A stretch of DNA of 17,049 bases from Gammaproteobacteria bacterium (GCA_007570945.1 RKSH01000236.1:1-17049), one strand, 5' to 3'. Positions 6,903 to 13,286 are shown, counted from the first letter of the stretch. A program made the numbers and translations. The notes: generated by a model from the sequence alone, not told the origin.

Positions 6903-7648
6903 CCTCCGCCGCCATCAGCGCCGGCATCGGGGGCGCCGTTTCCAGAGTCCAAACCACCGTTTCCGGCTCTGCAACCGCCGTTGCCGGGGTGGAAACCACC
7001 ATCCCCGGCCTCGCCGCCGCCGCCGCCGTCCTCCGCAGCGGCATTCCCGCGCTCGGACTCGCCGCCGACGATGCGCTGGTGGCGCGGCTGTGCCGTTATC
7101 TGGCGCTTTTGCACCGCTGGAACCGGCGCATGAACCTCACCGCGGTGCGCGGCATGGAAAAAATGGCGCGGTGGCATGTGCTGGACAGCCTGTCCATTCA
7201 CCGCCACCTGCGCGGGCGGGTGCTGGATGTGGGCAGCGGCGCCGGGCTGCCGGGCTTGCCTGTGGCGCTGGCGCTGCCGGCGCTGCCGGTGACGCTGCTG
7301 GAGTCGCGGGCGCGGCGGGTGGAATTTTTGCGCGAGGCGGTGCGGGTGACCGGCGCGTCCAACGTGCACGTGTGGCACGCGCGCGCCGAGCATGGCAAAA
7401 CAGGGGAGAAATTTGACGCGCTGGCGGTGCGCGCGGTGGGGTCGGTGAGGGCGGTGCTGCAAACCGCCGGCCACCTGTGCGCCGCCGACGGCAGCGTGGT
7501 GATGATGAAAGGCCCGCGCGCGTCGGCCGAGGTTGCGGCGGCGGCAACCATGCGCGGCTGGCGTTTTGAGACTGTCCCGGTGGCGGTGCCGGGGCTGGAC
7601 CGCCGGCGCTGTGCGGTGATTGCAACCCGCGCCCAAGGCGGCCGGTGA
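6899..7648 (+). CDS. rsmG: 16S rRNA (guanine527-N7)-methyltransferase RsmG, N-terminally extended
   Basis: 249 residues. RsmG methylates N7 of G527 in 16S rRNA using SAM. The core is clear: ALLHRWNRRMNLTAV (69-83), ARWHVLDSL (90-98), the SAM motif GRVLDVGSGAGLPGLPVAL (106-124), LLESRARRVEFLRE and VVMMKGPRA (200-208). E. coli RsmG is 207 residues, and the surplus lies at the front. Residues about 14-43 are low-complexity and encoded by 21-base imperfect tandem repeats (VSRVQTT, VSGSATA, VAGVETT, IPGLAAA). The GTG start overlaps the mnmG stop (GTGA). I see no better downstream start before the conserved core, so the extension is probably translated. The gene pair mnmG-rsmG (gidA-gidB) is widely conserved beside parAB. 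Confidence 0.93.
   Translation: MTSAAISAGIGGAVSRVQTTVSGSATAVAGVETTIPGLAAAAAVLRSGIPALGLAADDALVARLCRYLALLHRWNRRMNLTAVRGMEKMARWHVLDSLSIHRHLRGRVLDVGSGAGLPGLPVALALPALPVTLLESRARRVEFLREAVRVTGASNVHVWHARAEHGKTGEKFDALAVRAVGSVRAVLQTAGHLCAADGSVVMMKGPRASAEVAAAATMRGWRFETVPVAVPGLDRRRCAVIATRAQGGR
6938..7021 (+). repeat. 21-base imperfect tandem repeat in the 5' end of rsmG
   Basis: Four successive 21-base units begin at 6938, 6959, 6980 and 7001. The first three start GTTTCC, GTTTCC, GTTGCC and end AAACCACC, CAACCGCC, AAACCACC. The fourth (ATCCCCGG...) is degenerate and runs into a GCC tract. The unit length is a multiple of three, so the reading frame is kept and each unit adds seven residues. Confidence 0.7.
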
Positions 7649-8415
7649 TGGGAAGAACCCTGGCCATCGCAAACCAGAAGGGCGGCGTCGGCAAGACCAC
7701 CACCGCGGTGAACCTGAGCGCCGCGCTGGCCCAGTCGCGGCGGCGGGTGCTGTTGGTGGACATGGACCCGCAGGGCAACGCCACCGTCGGCAGCGGCGTG
7801 GTGCGCGATAATTTGGAGTTGTCGGTATACGACGCGCTGCTGGATCCGGCGGCGGCCGCGGCGGCGGTGGTCAGGCGCGAATCCGGCCACCACATTTTGC
7901 CGGCGCGCGACGACCTGGCCGGGGCGCAGGTGGAACTGCTGGACATGGATGAACAACGTTATTTCCGCCTGCGGGAGGTTTTGCGCGCCGCCGGCGAATA
8001 CGATTATGTGCTGGTGGACTGCCCGCCGTCGCTGAACATTCTCACCGTGAACGCGCTGGCCGCGGCCCATGGCGTGCTGATTCCGGTGCAGTGCGAATAC
8101 TATTCCCTTGAGGGCCTGGCCGCGCTGACCCGCACCATCGACCGCATCCGCGACTCGCTGAACAAGTCGCTGGTGATTGAGGGCATGCTGCGCACCATGC
8201 ACGACACGCGCAACGCGCTGAGCCGCGAGGTTTCGGAACAGGTGGCGCGCTATTTCGGCGACAAGGTTTACCGCACCATCGTGCCGCGCAACGTGCGGCT
8301 GGCCGAGGCGCCGGGGCACGGCATGCCGGTTTTGGCATATGATATGCATTCCAGCGGCGCCACCGCCTACCTCGCCCTGGCCGGCGAGATTCTGAGAAAA
8401 GAAAACCGCGCATGA
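7648..8415 (+). CDS. parA: Chromosome partition ATPase ParA (Soj)
   Basis: A 255-residue deviant Walker ATPase that binds DNA non-specifically and, with ParB, separates chromosome origins. The deviant Walker A is QKGGVGKTTTAVNL (10-23) with the signature lysine K11. VLLVDMDPQGNAT (34-46) is the A' segment. DYVLVDCPPSLNILTVNAL (119-137) is Walker B and the following switch. It has no long N-terminal domain, so it is the chromosomal Soj type. ATG 7648 gives MGRTLAIANQKGG, the normal family start. GTG 7645 just upstream would add one residue. AAGGCGG (7635-7641) is a fair Shine-Dalgarno. It overlaps the rsmG stop by one base and parB by four. Confidence 0.95.
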   Translation: MGRTLAIANQKGGVGKTTTAVNLSAALAQSRRRVLLVDMDPQGNATVGSGVVRDNLELSVYDALLDPAAAAAAVVRRESGHHILPARDDLAGAQVELLDMDEQRYFRLREVLRAAGEYDYVLVDCPPSLNILTVNALAAAHGVLIPVQCEYYSLEGLAALTRTIDRIRDSLNKSLVIEGMLRTMHDTRNALSREVSEQVARYFGDKVYRTIVPRNVRLAEAPGHGMPVLAYDMHSSGATAYLALAGEILRKENRA

Positions 8416-9293
8416 CTCTTCGCAAAAAGAAAAAGCGCCTGGGCAAAGGCTTGGACGCCCTGCTCGGCGACGGCGTTCCCGCCGCCGCCCCCGCCACTTT
8501 GCCCGGCCGCAAGGGCGAGCAGTTGCGCGAGTTGTCCATCGCGCAGTTGCGGCGCGGCCGCTACCAGCCGCGCACGCGCATGGACCGGGAGGCGCTGGCC
8601 GAGTTGGCGCAGTCGATTAAATCCAGCGGCGTCATCCAGCCGATTTTGGCGCGCCGCAGCGGCGACGGCAGCGCATATGAAATCATCGCCGGCGAGCGCC
8701 GCTGGCGCGCCGCGCAATTAGCCGGGGTGGACAAGGTGCCGGTGATTGTGCGCGACATTTCCAACGAGGCCGCCATCACCGTCGCCATCATTGAAAACAT
8801 CCAGCGCGAAAACCTGAACCCCATAGAGGAAGCCGAGGCGCTGCTGCGGCTGAAAAAAGAATTCTCATTCACCGACCAGCAGGCCGCCGACAGCGTGGGC
8901 AAGTCGCGCGCCGGCGTCACCAACATGCTGCGCCTGCTTAACCTGAGCAAGCCGGTGCGGGCCATGGTGGAGGCCGGCGACCTGGACATGGGCCACGCCC
9001 GCGCGCTGCTGGCGCTGCCGGAAGCCCCGCAAAAACAGGCGGCGCGCAAGGCGGTGCAGAAAAAACTCTCGGTGCGGGCGGTGGAAAACCTGGTCAAGCA
9101 ACTCCTCGCCGGCGGCGGCGGGCAACCGCGCCCGGCCGGCCGCGGCGACCCCGATGTGGCGCGGTTGCAGGACCAAATCTCGCAAAAACTCGGCGCCAAG
9201 GTTCACATTCAGCACGGCGCAAAAAAAGGCCGGGTGGTGATTGAATACCACGGGCTGGATGAGTTGGACGGAATTCTGGCGAAGATTCAGTGA
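8412..9293 (+). CDS. parB: Chromosome partition protein ParB (Spo0J)
   Basis: A 293-residue CTP-dependent DNA clamp that loads at parS near the origin and stimulates ParA. The N-terminal KRLGKGLDALLGD (8-20) is the ParA-stimulating peptide. The CTPase domain shows YQPRTRMD, SGVIQPILAR, GERRWRAAQL (94-103) and ENIQRENLNPIEEAEA (128-143). The helix-turn-helix region follows (TDQQAADSVGKSRAGVTNMLRLLNL), then a Gly/Pro linker (about 233-246) and the C-terminal dimer domain (VARLQDQISQKLGAKVHI and on). The start shares ATGA with the parA stop. The last 7 bases overlap the convergent glycosyltransferase gene. No parS site is visible in the window. Confidence 0.96.
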   Translation: MTLRKKKKRLGKGLDALLGDGVPAAAPATLPGRKGEQLRELSIAQLRRGRYQPRTRMDREALAELAQSIKSSGVIQPILARRSGDGSAYEIIAGERRWRAAQLAGVDKVPVIVRDISNEAAITVAIIENIQRENLNPIEEAEALLRLKKEFSFTDQQAADSVGKSRAGVTNMLRLLNLSKPVRAMVEAGDLDMGHARALLALPEAPQKQAARKAVQKKLSVRAVENLVKQLLAGGGGQPRPAGRGDPDVARLQDQISQKLGAKVHIQHGAKKGRVVIEYHGLDELDGILAKIQ

Positions 9294-10300
9294 CCGCGCC
9301 GGGGCCCGGCCCAGCCCTCGCCCTCACCGGCCTCGCGCGCCTCGGGATTGCGCAGCGCGTAGGAGGCCCCGGCGCGGGTTTGAAAATACGTCCGGGCCAG
9401 CAACTCGCTGAGAATGCCGGTGGTCAGAAACTGCACGCTCATCACCACGCTGAGCACGCCCGCCAGCAGCAGCGGCCGCGCGCCGATGTCTTCGCCGAGC
9501 AGTTTGAGAATGAACAGCCAGCCGAGTATCCCGCCGCCGGCGGCGCCGAAGAAAAGCGCGATCCTGCCGAAGAAATGCCCCGGCCTGGCGGCGTAGCGCA
9601 TGAAGAAAAACACCGTGATTAAATCCAGCAGCACGCCGAAGGTGCGGGTGATGCCGTATTTGGATTTGCCGTGCCGGCGCGGGTGGTGGATGACGACGTG
9701 TTCCTTGATGCGCGACGGCTTGGTGCGCGTCGCCAGCCAGGCCGGAATGAAACGGTGCATCTCGCCGTACAGGCGCGCGCTTTTGAGCACCCGGGCGCGG
9801 TACACCTTTAAGAAGCAGCCGTAATCGTGGAGCATCACGCCGGTGGCCCGGGCAATCAGCCGGTTGGCGATGCGCGAGGGAATTTTGCGCGACCATAATT
9901 TGTCCTTGCGGTTTTTGCGCCAGCCCGACACCAGGTCCAAATCCTCGTCCACCAGGCGCCGCACCATGTGCGGAATGTCGGCCGGGTCGTTTTGCAAATC
10001 GCCGTCCAGCGTGGCAATCACCCCGCCCCGCGCCGCGTCAATGCCGGCCTGCATGGCCGCGGTCTGCCCGAAGTTGCGCTGCAGTTCCAGCACCCGCACA
10101 TGCGCCCCAAACCGCCGCGCCGCATCGCGCAACGCATCCACGGTGCCGTCCTCGCTGCCGTCGTCCACCACAATCAACTCCCACGGCCAGTCCCAATTCT
10201 CCAGCGCCTCATGCACCCGCGCCAGCATCGGGGCGACGTTGTCCACCTCGTTGAACATGGGGATGACAATGGATGCATGATGAGCCGCTTTGTCTTTCAT
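9287..10300 (-). CDS. GT2 polyprenyl-phosphate sugar synthase (DPM1/ArnC/GtrB-like)
   Basis: 337 residues. The N-terminal half is a GT-A glycosyltransferase: SIVIPMFNEVDNV (10-22), ELIVVDDGSEDGT (41-53), LQRNFGQTAAMQAGID and the metal/nucleotide-sugar motif ATLDGDLQNDP (96-106). These are followed by VSGWRKNRKD, DYGCFLKVYR (159-168) and GEMHRFIP (179-186). The C-terminal half has two membrane helices (about 243-268 and 276-300). This is the layout of enzymes that move a sugar from a nucleotide to undecaprenyl phosphate on the cytoplasmic face of the inner membrane. The sugar cannot be told from sequence. No Shine-Dalgarno precedes ATG 10300; an A/T-rich hairpin fills that position. The minus-strand genes beyond the island (GT39 and flippase-like) are plausible partners. 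Confidence 0.88.
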   Translation of the reverse strand: MKDKAAHHASIVIPMFNEVDNVAPMLARVHEALENWDWPWELIVVDDGSEDGTVDALRDAARRFGAHVRVLELQRNFGQTAAMQAGIDAARGGVIATLDGDLQNDPADIPHMVRRLVDEDLDLVSGWRKNRKDKLWSRKIPSRIANRLIARATGVMLHDYGCFLKVYRARVLKSARLYGEMHRFIPAWLATRTKPSRIKEHVVIHHPRRHGKSKYGITRTFGVLLDLITVFFFMRYAARPGHFFGRIALFFGAAGGGILGWLFILKLLGEDIGARPLLLAGVLSVVMSVQFLTTGILSELLARTYFQTRAGASYALRNPEAREAGEGEGWAGPRRGH

Positions 10301-10302
10301 GG

Positions 10303-10329
10303 TTTTTGCCGTTTTTGCGGCGGCAAAAA
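10303..10329 (-). promoter_or_regulatory. Hairpin directly before the GT2 start
   Basis: On the plus strand TTTTTGCCG (10303-10311) and CGGCAAAAA (10321-10329) form a perfect nine-base inverted repeat with a nine-base loop (TTTTTGCGG) that itself resembles the left arm. Read on the minus strand, the hairpin starts right after the hicB stop and ends two bases before the GT2 ATG, covering the ribosome-binding position. There is no T-run after it, so control of translation or RNA processing is as likely as termination. Confidence 0.4.
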
Positions 10330-10330
10330 G

Positions 10331-10660
10331 TCACGCGCTCGCCGCGCGGCGCAGAACATCCGCGGCCCAGCCGTTGATGCTTTGGCCCCGGCGTTTTGCG
10401 GCGGTGGCGACGGATGCGTGCACCTTGGGCGACACCCGCAGGGAAAGCGTGCGTATGGGTTTGTCCGGATTTTTTCCCATTTCGCGGCAAGCTTGCAGGT
10501 AGTCGTCCACGGATTCGCGGAAAGTTTTTTCCGCCTCCGCCATGGAATCAAATTGAAAGCCCACAATGTCATTTATACCGGCAATGTGGCCGATGTAGCA
10601 ACCATCCTCGGCGCTGTATTTAACGCTGGCGGTGTAGTTTTTGTAAGTATTGAGTTTCAA
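10331..10660 (-). CDS. HicB-family antitoxin-like protein, no HicA nearby
   Basis: 109 residues from TTG 10660. The N-terminal half is a HicB partial RNase H-like fold: YKNYTASVKYSAEDGCYIGHI, GINDIVGFQFDSMAEAEKTF, RESVDDYLQACREMG. The C-terminal part is a ribbon-helix-helix DNA-binding motif (RTLSLRVSPKVHASVATAAKRRGQSINGWAADVLRRA). HicB antitoxins neutralise HicA RNases and repress their own promoter. No small HicA-like double-stranded-RNA-binding ORF is found on either side, so this is a solitary member or the toxin has been lost. The start is uncertain: TTG 10714 in the same frame would add 18 residues, but family members usually begin just before the YKxYTxSV segment. No clear Shine-Dalgarno precedes either. 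The gene lies between the low-GC island and the GT2 gene, on the same strand as GT2. Confidence 0.78.
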   Translation of the reverse strand: MKLNTYKNYTASVKYSAEDGCYIGHIAGINDIVGFQFDSMAEAEKTFRESVDDYLQACREMGKNPDKPIRTLSLRVSPKVHASVATAAKRRGQSINGWAADVLRRAASA

Positions 10661-10752
10661 AACGTCGTCAATATGTTGAGGGCTTGTACAAATAGTAGCA
10701 AATTTTGTGAACAAATTTCATAATACGGTGGTTTAACGGCGTGTTTTTTTAT

Positions 10753-10781
10753 TTGCAAAGCGGTATGTTGCATGTGATTAT
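10753..10781 (+). promoter_or_regulatory. Candidate extended -10 promoter for the restriction-modification genes
   Basis: TTGCAA (10753-10758) is followed after 17 bases by GATTAT (10776-10781), with TGT directly before it (10773-10775) making an extended -10. It lies in the 150-base A/T-rich gap before the methyltransferase. The -35 matches TTGACA and the -10 matches TATAAT in four of six positions each, so this is a weak call. Confidence 0.35.
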
Positions 10782-10817
10782 TGGGGGCTGTTGCGCTATT
10801 GCGAAAAGGAGCATAAC

Positions 10818-10877
10818 GTGATAGCGTTGCTTGAGCTTGTTTGCCTATGCGAGAGGGCATTCCGATATGACGCTTGA
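10818..10877 (+). CDS. Possible 19-codon leader peptide before the methyltransferase
   Basis: GTG 10818 has a strong AAAAGGAG (10804-10811) 6 bases upstream and opens a frame of 19 codons (VIALLELVCLCERAFRYDA) ending TGA 10875-10877. The frame crosses the methyltransferase ATG at 10867 by 11 bases. This arrangement fits a leader whose translation is coupled to the methyltransferase. The alternative is that the Shine-Dalgarno serves the in-frame TTG at 10831, which would give a methyltransferase 12 residues longer. Confidence 0.25.
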   Translation: MIALLELVCLCERAFRYDA

Positions 10878-11844
10878 TGGCGAAATTGGTCAGTCGCCTC
10901 AGGGGACCATTGTAAAAGTCGGCGGGGCGAATTATCGCCCTGGTTCGTTATCGACCTTTGCCGACCTGTTTTGCGGCATTGGCGGTTTTCATATTGCCGC
11001 CGCGGCCCTCGGATTGCAGTGCGTTTATGCTTGCGATATAGACGCCGATGCCCGGGCCGCTTACCAGGCGAATTTTGGCGTTGACCCGGATGGCGACATA
11101 AGCCTGGTCGATCCCGCCCATCTGCCGGAATTTGACATTCTTTGCGCCGGATTTCCCTGTCAGCCGTTCTCCATTATTGGGGATAGGCGTGGAATGTCAG
11201 ACCCTCGAGGAACATTGTTCTTTGAGATTATCCGCATTGCCAAGGCAAAGCGCCCCGCCGCCATGGTGCTGGAAAACGTCCGGCAACTGGTCACAATTCG
11301 CGGCGGCCAGGTATTCCAGCGGATTATCCGGGATATTCGGGCGCTCGGCTATACAGTGGACTACAAAGTGCTAAACGCGTTGAATTTCGGCTTGCCCCAA
11401 AAGCGCGAGCGCGTTTTGATTGTGGCAACGCTAAAGCGCTTTGCAGACTTTCCATGGCCGGCGCGCAAAAAGCCAATGAAACCGCTGGCGAAAGTGTTGG
11501 AAAACAAACCCGATAGCCGTTACCTGGTCTCGCCGAGAATTCGGCGAGCACGTTGTGCGGCGCACAAATCTCTGCACAAGCCCGGCATATGGCACGAGAA
11601 CAAGGGCGGAAATATCAGCAGCCATCCATTTTCCTGCGCTCTGCGCGCGGGCGCGTCTTACAATTACCTCTTGGTGGACGGAAAGCGTCGTCTGACGCCG
11701 AGAGAAATGTTGCGTTTGCAAGGGTTTCCTGATAGATTTAAAATCATCGGAAACGACAGCCAAGTGCGCAAGCAGACCGGCAATGCCGTGCCTGTTCCTT
11801 TGGCGCAAGCCGCCATCAAAGGCGTTCTTAAAATCCATGAATGA
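10867..11844 (+). CDS. DNA (cytosine-5-)-methyltransferase of a type II system
   Basis: 325 residues with the ordered C5-methyltransferase motifs: I (SAM) FADLFCGIGGFHIAAAALG (31-49), II/III YACDIDADARAAYQANFG, IV with the catalytic cysteine GFPCQPFS (C98), VI VLENVRQL (E136), VIII LPQKRERVLIVA (176-187), a short variable target-recognition region about 195-265, IX RLTPREMLRLQGFP (275-288) and X QTGNAVPVPLAQA (303-315). It transfers methyl from SAM to C5 of a cytosine in a specific site and protects the host from the partner nuclease. The site cannot be read from sequence. ATG 10867 has AGAGGG (10852-10857) 9 bases upstream. The gene ends overlapping the endonuclease start by 8 bases. Confidence 0.93.
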   Translation: MTLDGEIGQSPQGTIVKVGGANYRPGSLSTFADLFCGIGGFHIAAAALGLQCVYACDIDADARAAYQANFGVDPDGDISLVDPAHLPEFDILCAGFPCQPFSIIGDRRGMSDPRGTLFFEIIRIAKAKRPAAMVLENVRQLVTIRGGQVFQRIIRDIRALGYTVDYKVLNALNFGLPQKRERVLIVATLKRFADFPWPARKKPMKPLAKVLENKPDSRYLVSPRIRRARCAAHKSLHKPGIWHENKGGNISSHPFSCALRAGASYNYLLVDGKRRLTPREMLRLQGFPDRFKIIGNDSQVRKQTGNAVPVPLAQAAIKGVLKIHE

Positions 11845-12574
11845 AAAGACAAGACTCAGAGGCGGCGCGAAACAGCGCAGCAGCCTGTATCCACTGGGTG
11901 AAATACCCCGGGAAGTGGCGATAGAGATTTGCCGGTGGATTGTCCACCGTTTGGCTGTCGGCTATACCGATCTCGATGGCGATGGTTTTGCCGGCATTTT
12001 TGCCAAGGCGATTGGGGGGAAATACAAAAAAAGCCCACTAGGGTTGGCCGACGTGATGTGGAACGGCTGTGCATGGTCGGCAAAGACGGTCCAAAGTCAA
12101 AACCCATTCAGTGCAACGGCATTGCGACTCATATCTGGCCGCAATTCTCCCTCTTTTTCTCAGGGGATAACAGACCCGCTGAAAGATGTGGAGGCCACTG
12201 GTCGCGCTGTGCTGTCCATTTGGAACAAGCGCGTCAACCAGGTCCTGGGCGAGCACGATGATTTGCGGATGGTTATTCTGGTGCGCAACATGAGCGCTCG
12301 CGAATTTGTTCTCTTTGAGGATGAAACCGTGCGGTACATCGCCGGCAACTATCGATGGGAAGTTAATAAACGCGGCAATCTCGATGGTTTCGAGAAAGGC
12401 GCGGACGTGAAGAAATTCACGTGGCAGCCGCATGGCTCTCAGTTCACCATCCATCGGACCATCCCAACGGCGGCCAGCAAGTTTAAGATTGCCCCCCATG
12501 TGTCGGTGGTTGATGCCGAACACATCTTGCGGCTTGTTAAATTTCGTCCGGATTGGATTAAATTTCAATCATGA
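11837..12574 (+). CDS. Probable type II restriction endonuclease partner
   Basis: 245 residues from ATG 11837, overlapping the methyltransferase by 8 bases. I do not recognise a named family with confidence. The call as a restriction enzyme rests on position between a C5 methyltransferase and vsr, on size, and on a possible PD-(D/E)xK-like core: LADVMWNGCAWSAKTV (70-85), with D72 and K83 spaced as in that fold and a preceding amphipathic helix region. Other marked segments are RLISGRNSPSF (97-107), a central AVLSIWNKRVNQV helix, RMVILVRN (144-151), FVLFEDETVRY (157-167) and FTWQPHGSQFTIH (194-206). The last looks like a conserved structural or DNA-contact block. There is no membrane segment or signal. 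Its cleavage site should match the methyltransferase's target. Confidence 0.7.
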   Translation: MNEKTRLRGGAKQRSSLYPLGEIPREVAIEICRWIVHRLAVGYTDLDGDGFAGIFAKAIGGKYKKSPLGLADVMWNGCAWSAKTVQSQNPFSATALRLISGRNSPSFSQGITDPLKDVEATGRAVLSIWNKRVNQVLGEHDDLRMVILVRNMSAREFVLFEDETVRYIAGNYRWEVNKRGNLDGFEKGADVKKFTWQPHGSQFTIHRTIPTAASKFKIAPHVSVVDAEHILRLVKFRPDWIKFQS

Positions 12575-12628
12575 AATGCTTCCGGATGCGGCTATTCCCC
12601 GGCGTATAAAAACTGGAGCGGTTAATCA

Positions 12629-13129
12629 TTGGACGCTTTTTCCCCTGCAAAACGAAGCGAGATAATGCGCCGTGTTCGGTCTGCGGATACTGTGCCGGAA
12701 ATGGTTTTAAGGTCCATACTGCACCAGTTAGGATTTAGATTCCGTCTGCGTCCTGGAAAATTGCCCGGGAAGCCGGACGTTGTTTTGCCTAAGCATAATA
12801 CCGTTATTTTTATGCACGGTTGTTTCTGGCACCGGCATAAAAACTGCCCCCGGGCTGCCACGCCCGCGACCCGTCAAAAATACTGGATTCCCAAATTTCA
12901 GAGGACGGTGAAACGCGATAAAAGCAATCGGGCGAAATTGCGCCGGATGGGCTGGGATGTCATTACGGTTTGGGAGTGTGAACTGGAAAAGCCTGAGGTT
13001 CTCGCAAGAAAACTGTCAAAACTTGTCGCCAACACGGCCTCAAAATACCATATTCCAATGGTGGAATTCCTAAAAGCGGCGGAAGAGCGCGCCGTTTACA
13101 AGGTTAAAGCAAAGCGAAAAAAAAGATAA
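12629..13129 (+). CDS. vsr: Very short patch repair endonuclease Vsr
   Basis: 166 residues of the Vsr family, which nick 5' of the T in T:G mismatches left by deamination of 5-methylcytosine, limiting mutation at the methylated site. Visible: RSEIMRRVRSADTVPEMVLR (9-28), LGFRFRL, LPGKPDVVLPK with the metal-binding D50, VIFMHGCFWHRHKNC (59-73) with catalytic His and the zinc ligands C65, H70 and C73, D97 in VKRDKSN, and VWECELE with C117. Spacing matches E. coli Vsr (D51, zinc Cys/His, C117). The start is TTG 12629, with GGAG (12615-12618) 10 bases upstream. It gives the normal N-terminal length; the next ATG (12665) would cut the first conserved block. A lysine/arginine-rich tail (KVKAKRKKR) ends the protein. 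It completes a methyltransferase-nuclease-Vsr cassette. Confidence 0.92.
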   Translation: MDAFSPAKRSEIMRRVRSADTVPEMVLRSILHQLGFRFRLRPGKLPGKPDVVLPKHNTVIFMHGCFWHRHKNCPRAATPATRQKYWIPKFQRTVKRDKSNRAKLRRMGWDVITVWECELEKPEVLARKLSKLVANTASKYHIPMVEFLKAAEERAVYKVKAKRKKR

Positions 13130-13132
13130 AAA

Positions 13133-13225
13133 TTGTTCTTGACATCCCACTTCGAGAAAACAAAGGGCAAGGGTGATTGGGCGGAAGAAGAAGCATTGCA
13201 AGTATTGGATGAAAATTCAAGCCAG
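13133..13225 (+). other. Possible gene remnant behind vsr
   Basis: In the vsr frame after its stop, sequence stays open to TAA 13223-13225 and reads LFLTSHFEKTKGKGDWAEEE followed by ALQVLDENSSQ. A TTG could start at 13133 or 13139, but neither has a Shine-Dalgarno. It has an ordinary acidic, soluble composition and no match I recognise. It may be a scar of a lost gene or chance. Confidence 0.15.
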
Positions 13226-13233
13226 TAACCGTA

Positions 13234-13270
13234 CGCACATGGATGTGCGCCGGCATATTGAACTCAATAT
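13234..13270. repeat. Twin 7-2-7 palindromes in the convergent gap
   Basis: CGCACAT-gg-ATGTGCG (13234-13249) and ATATTGA-ac-TCAATAT (13255-13270) are both perfect seven-base inverted repeats with two-base centres. Their centres are exactly 21 bases apart. They lie between vsr and the end of the convergent flippase-like gene. There is no T-run, so they are not ordinary terminators. Confidence 0.45.
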
Positions 13271-13286
13271 AAGAAACAAGCCGACG

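Larger units (their letters stand above)
10715..13286. other. Lower-GC restriction-modification-Vsr island
   Basis: The stretch from the hicB start to the flippase-like gene is plainly richer in A/T than its surroundings. Counting single 60-base lines, 10681-10740 has 21 G/C and 12601-12660 has 28, against 47 at 6601-6660 inside mnmG. It carries methyltransferase, endonuclease and vsr genes in one direction, opposite to the genes on both sides. No integrase, transposase or clear flanking direct repeat is seen, so the insertion mechanism is unknown. Confidence 0.55.

Noticed and set aside
10657..10860. 67-codon minus-strand frame as a possible HicA toxin
   Set aside because: It shows no double-stranded-RNA-binding fold or catalytic His, overlaps the hicB start in another frame, and has no Shine-Dalgarno.
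13139..13144. TTGACA as a -35 box
   Set aside because: No -10-like sequence lies 16-18 bases downstream, and no gene starts on the plus strand behind it.
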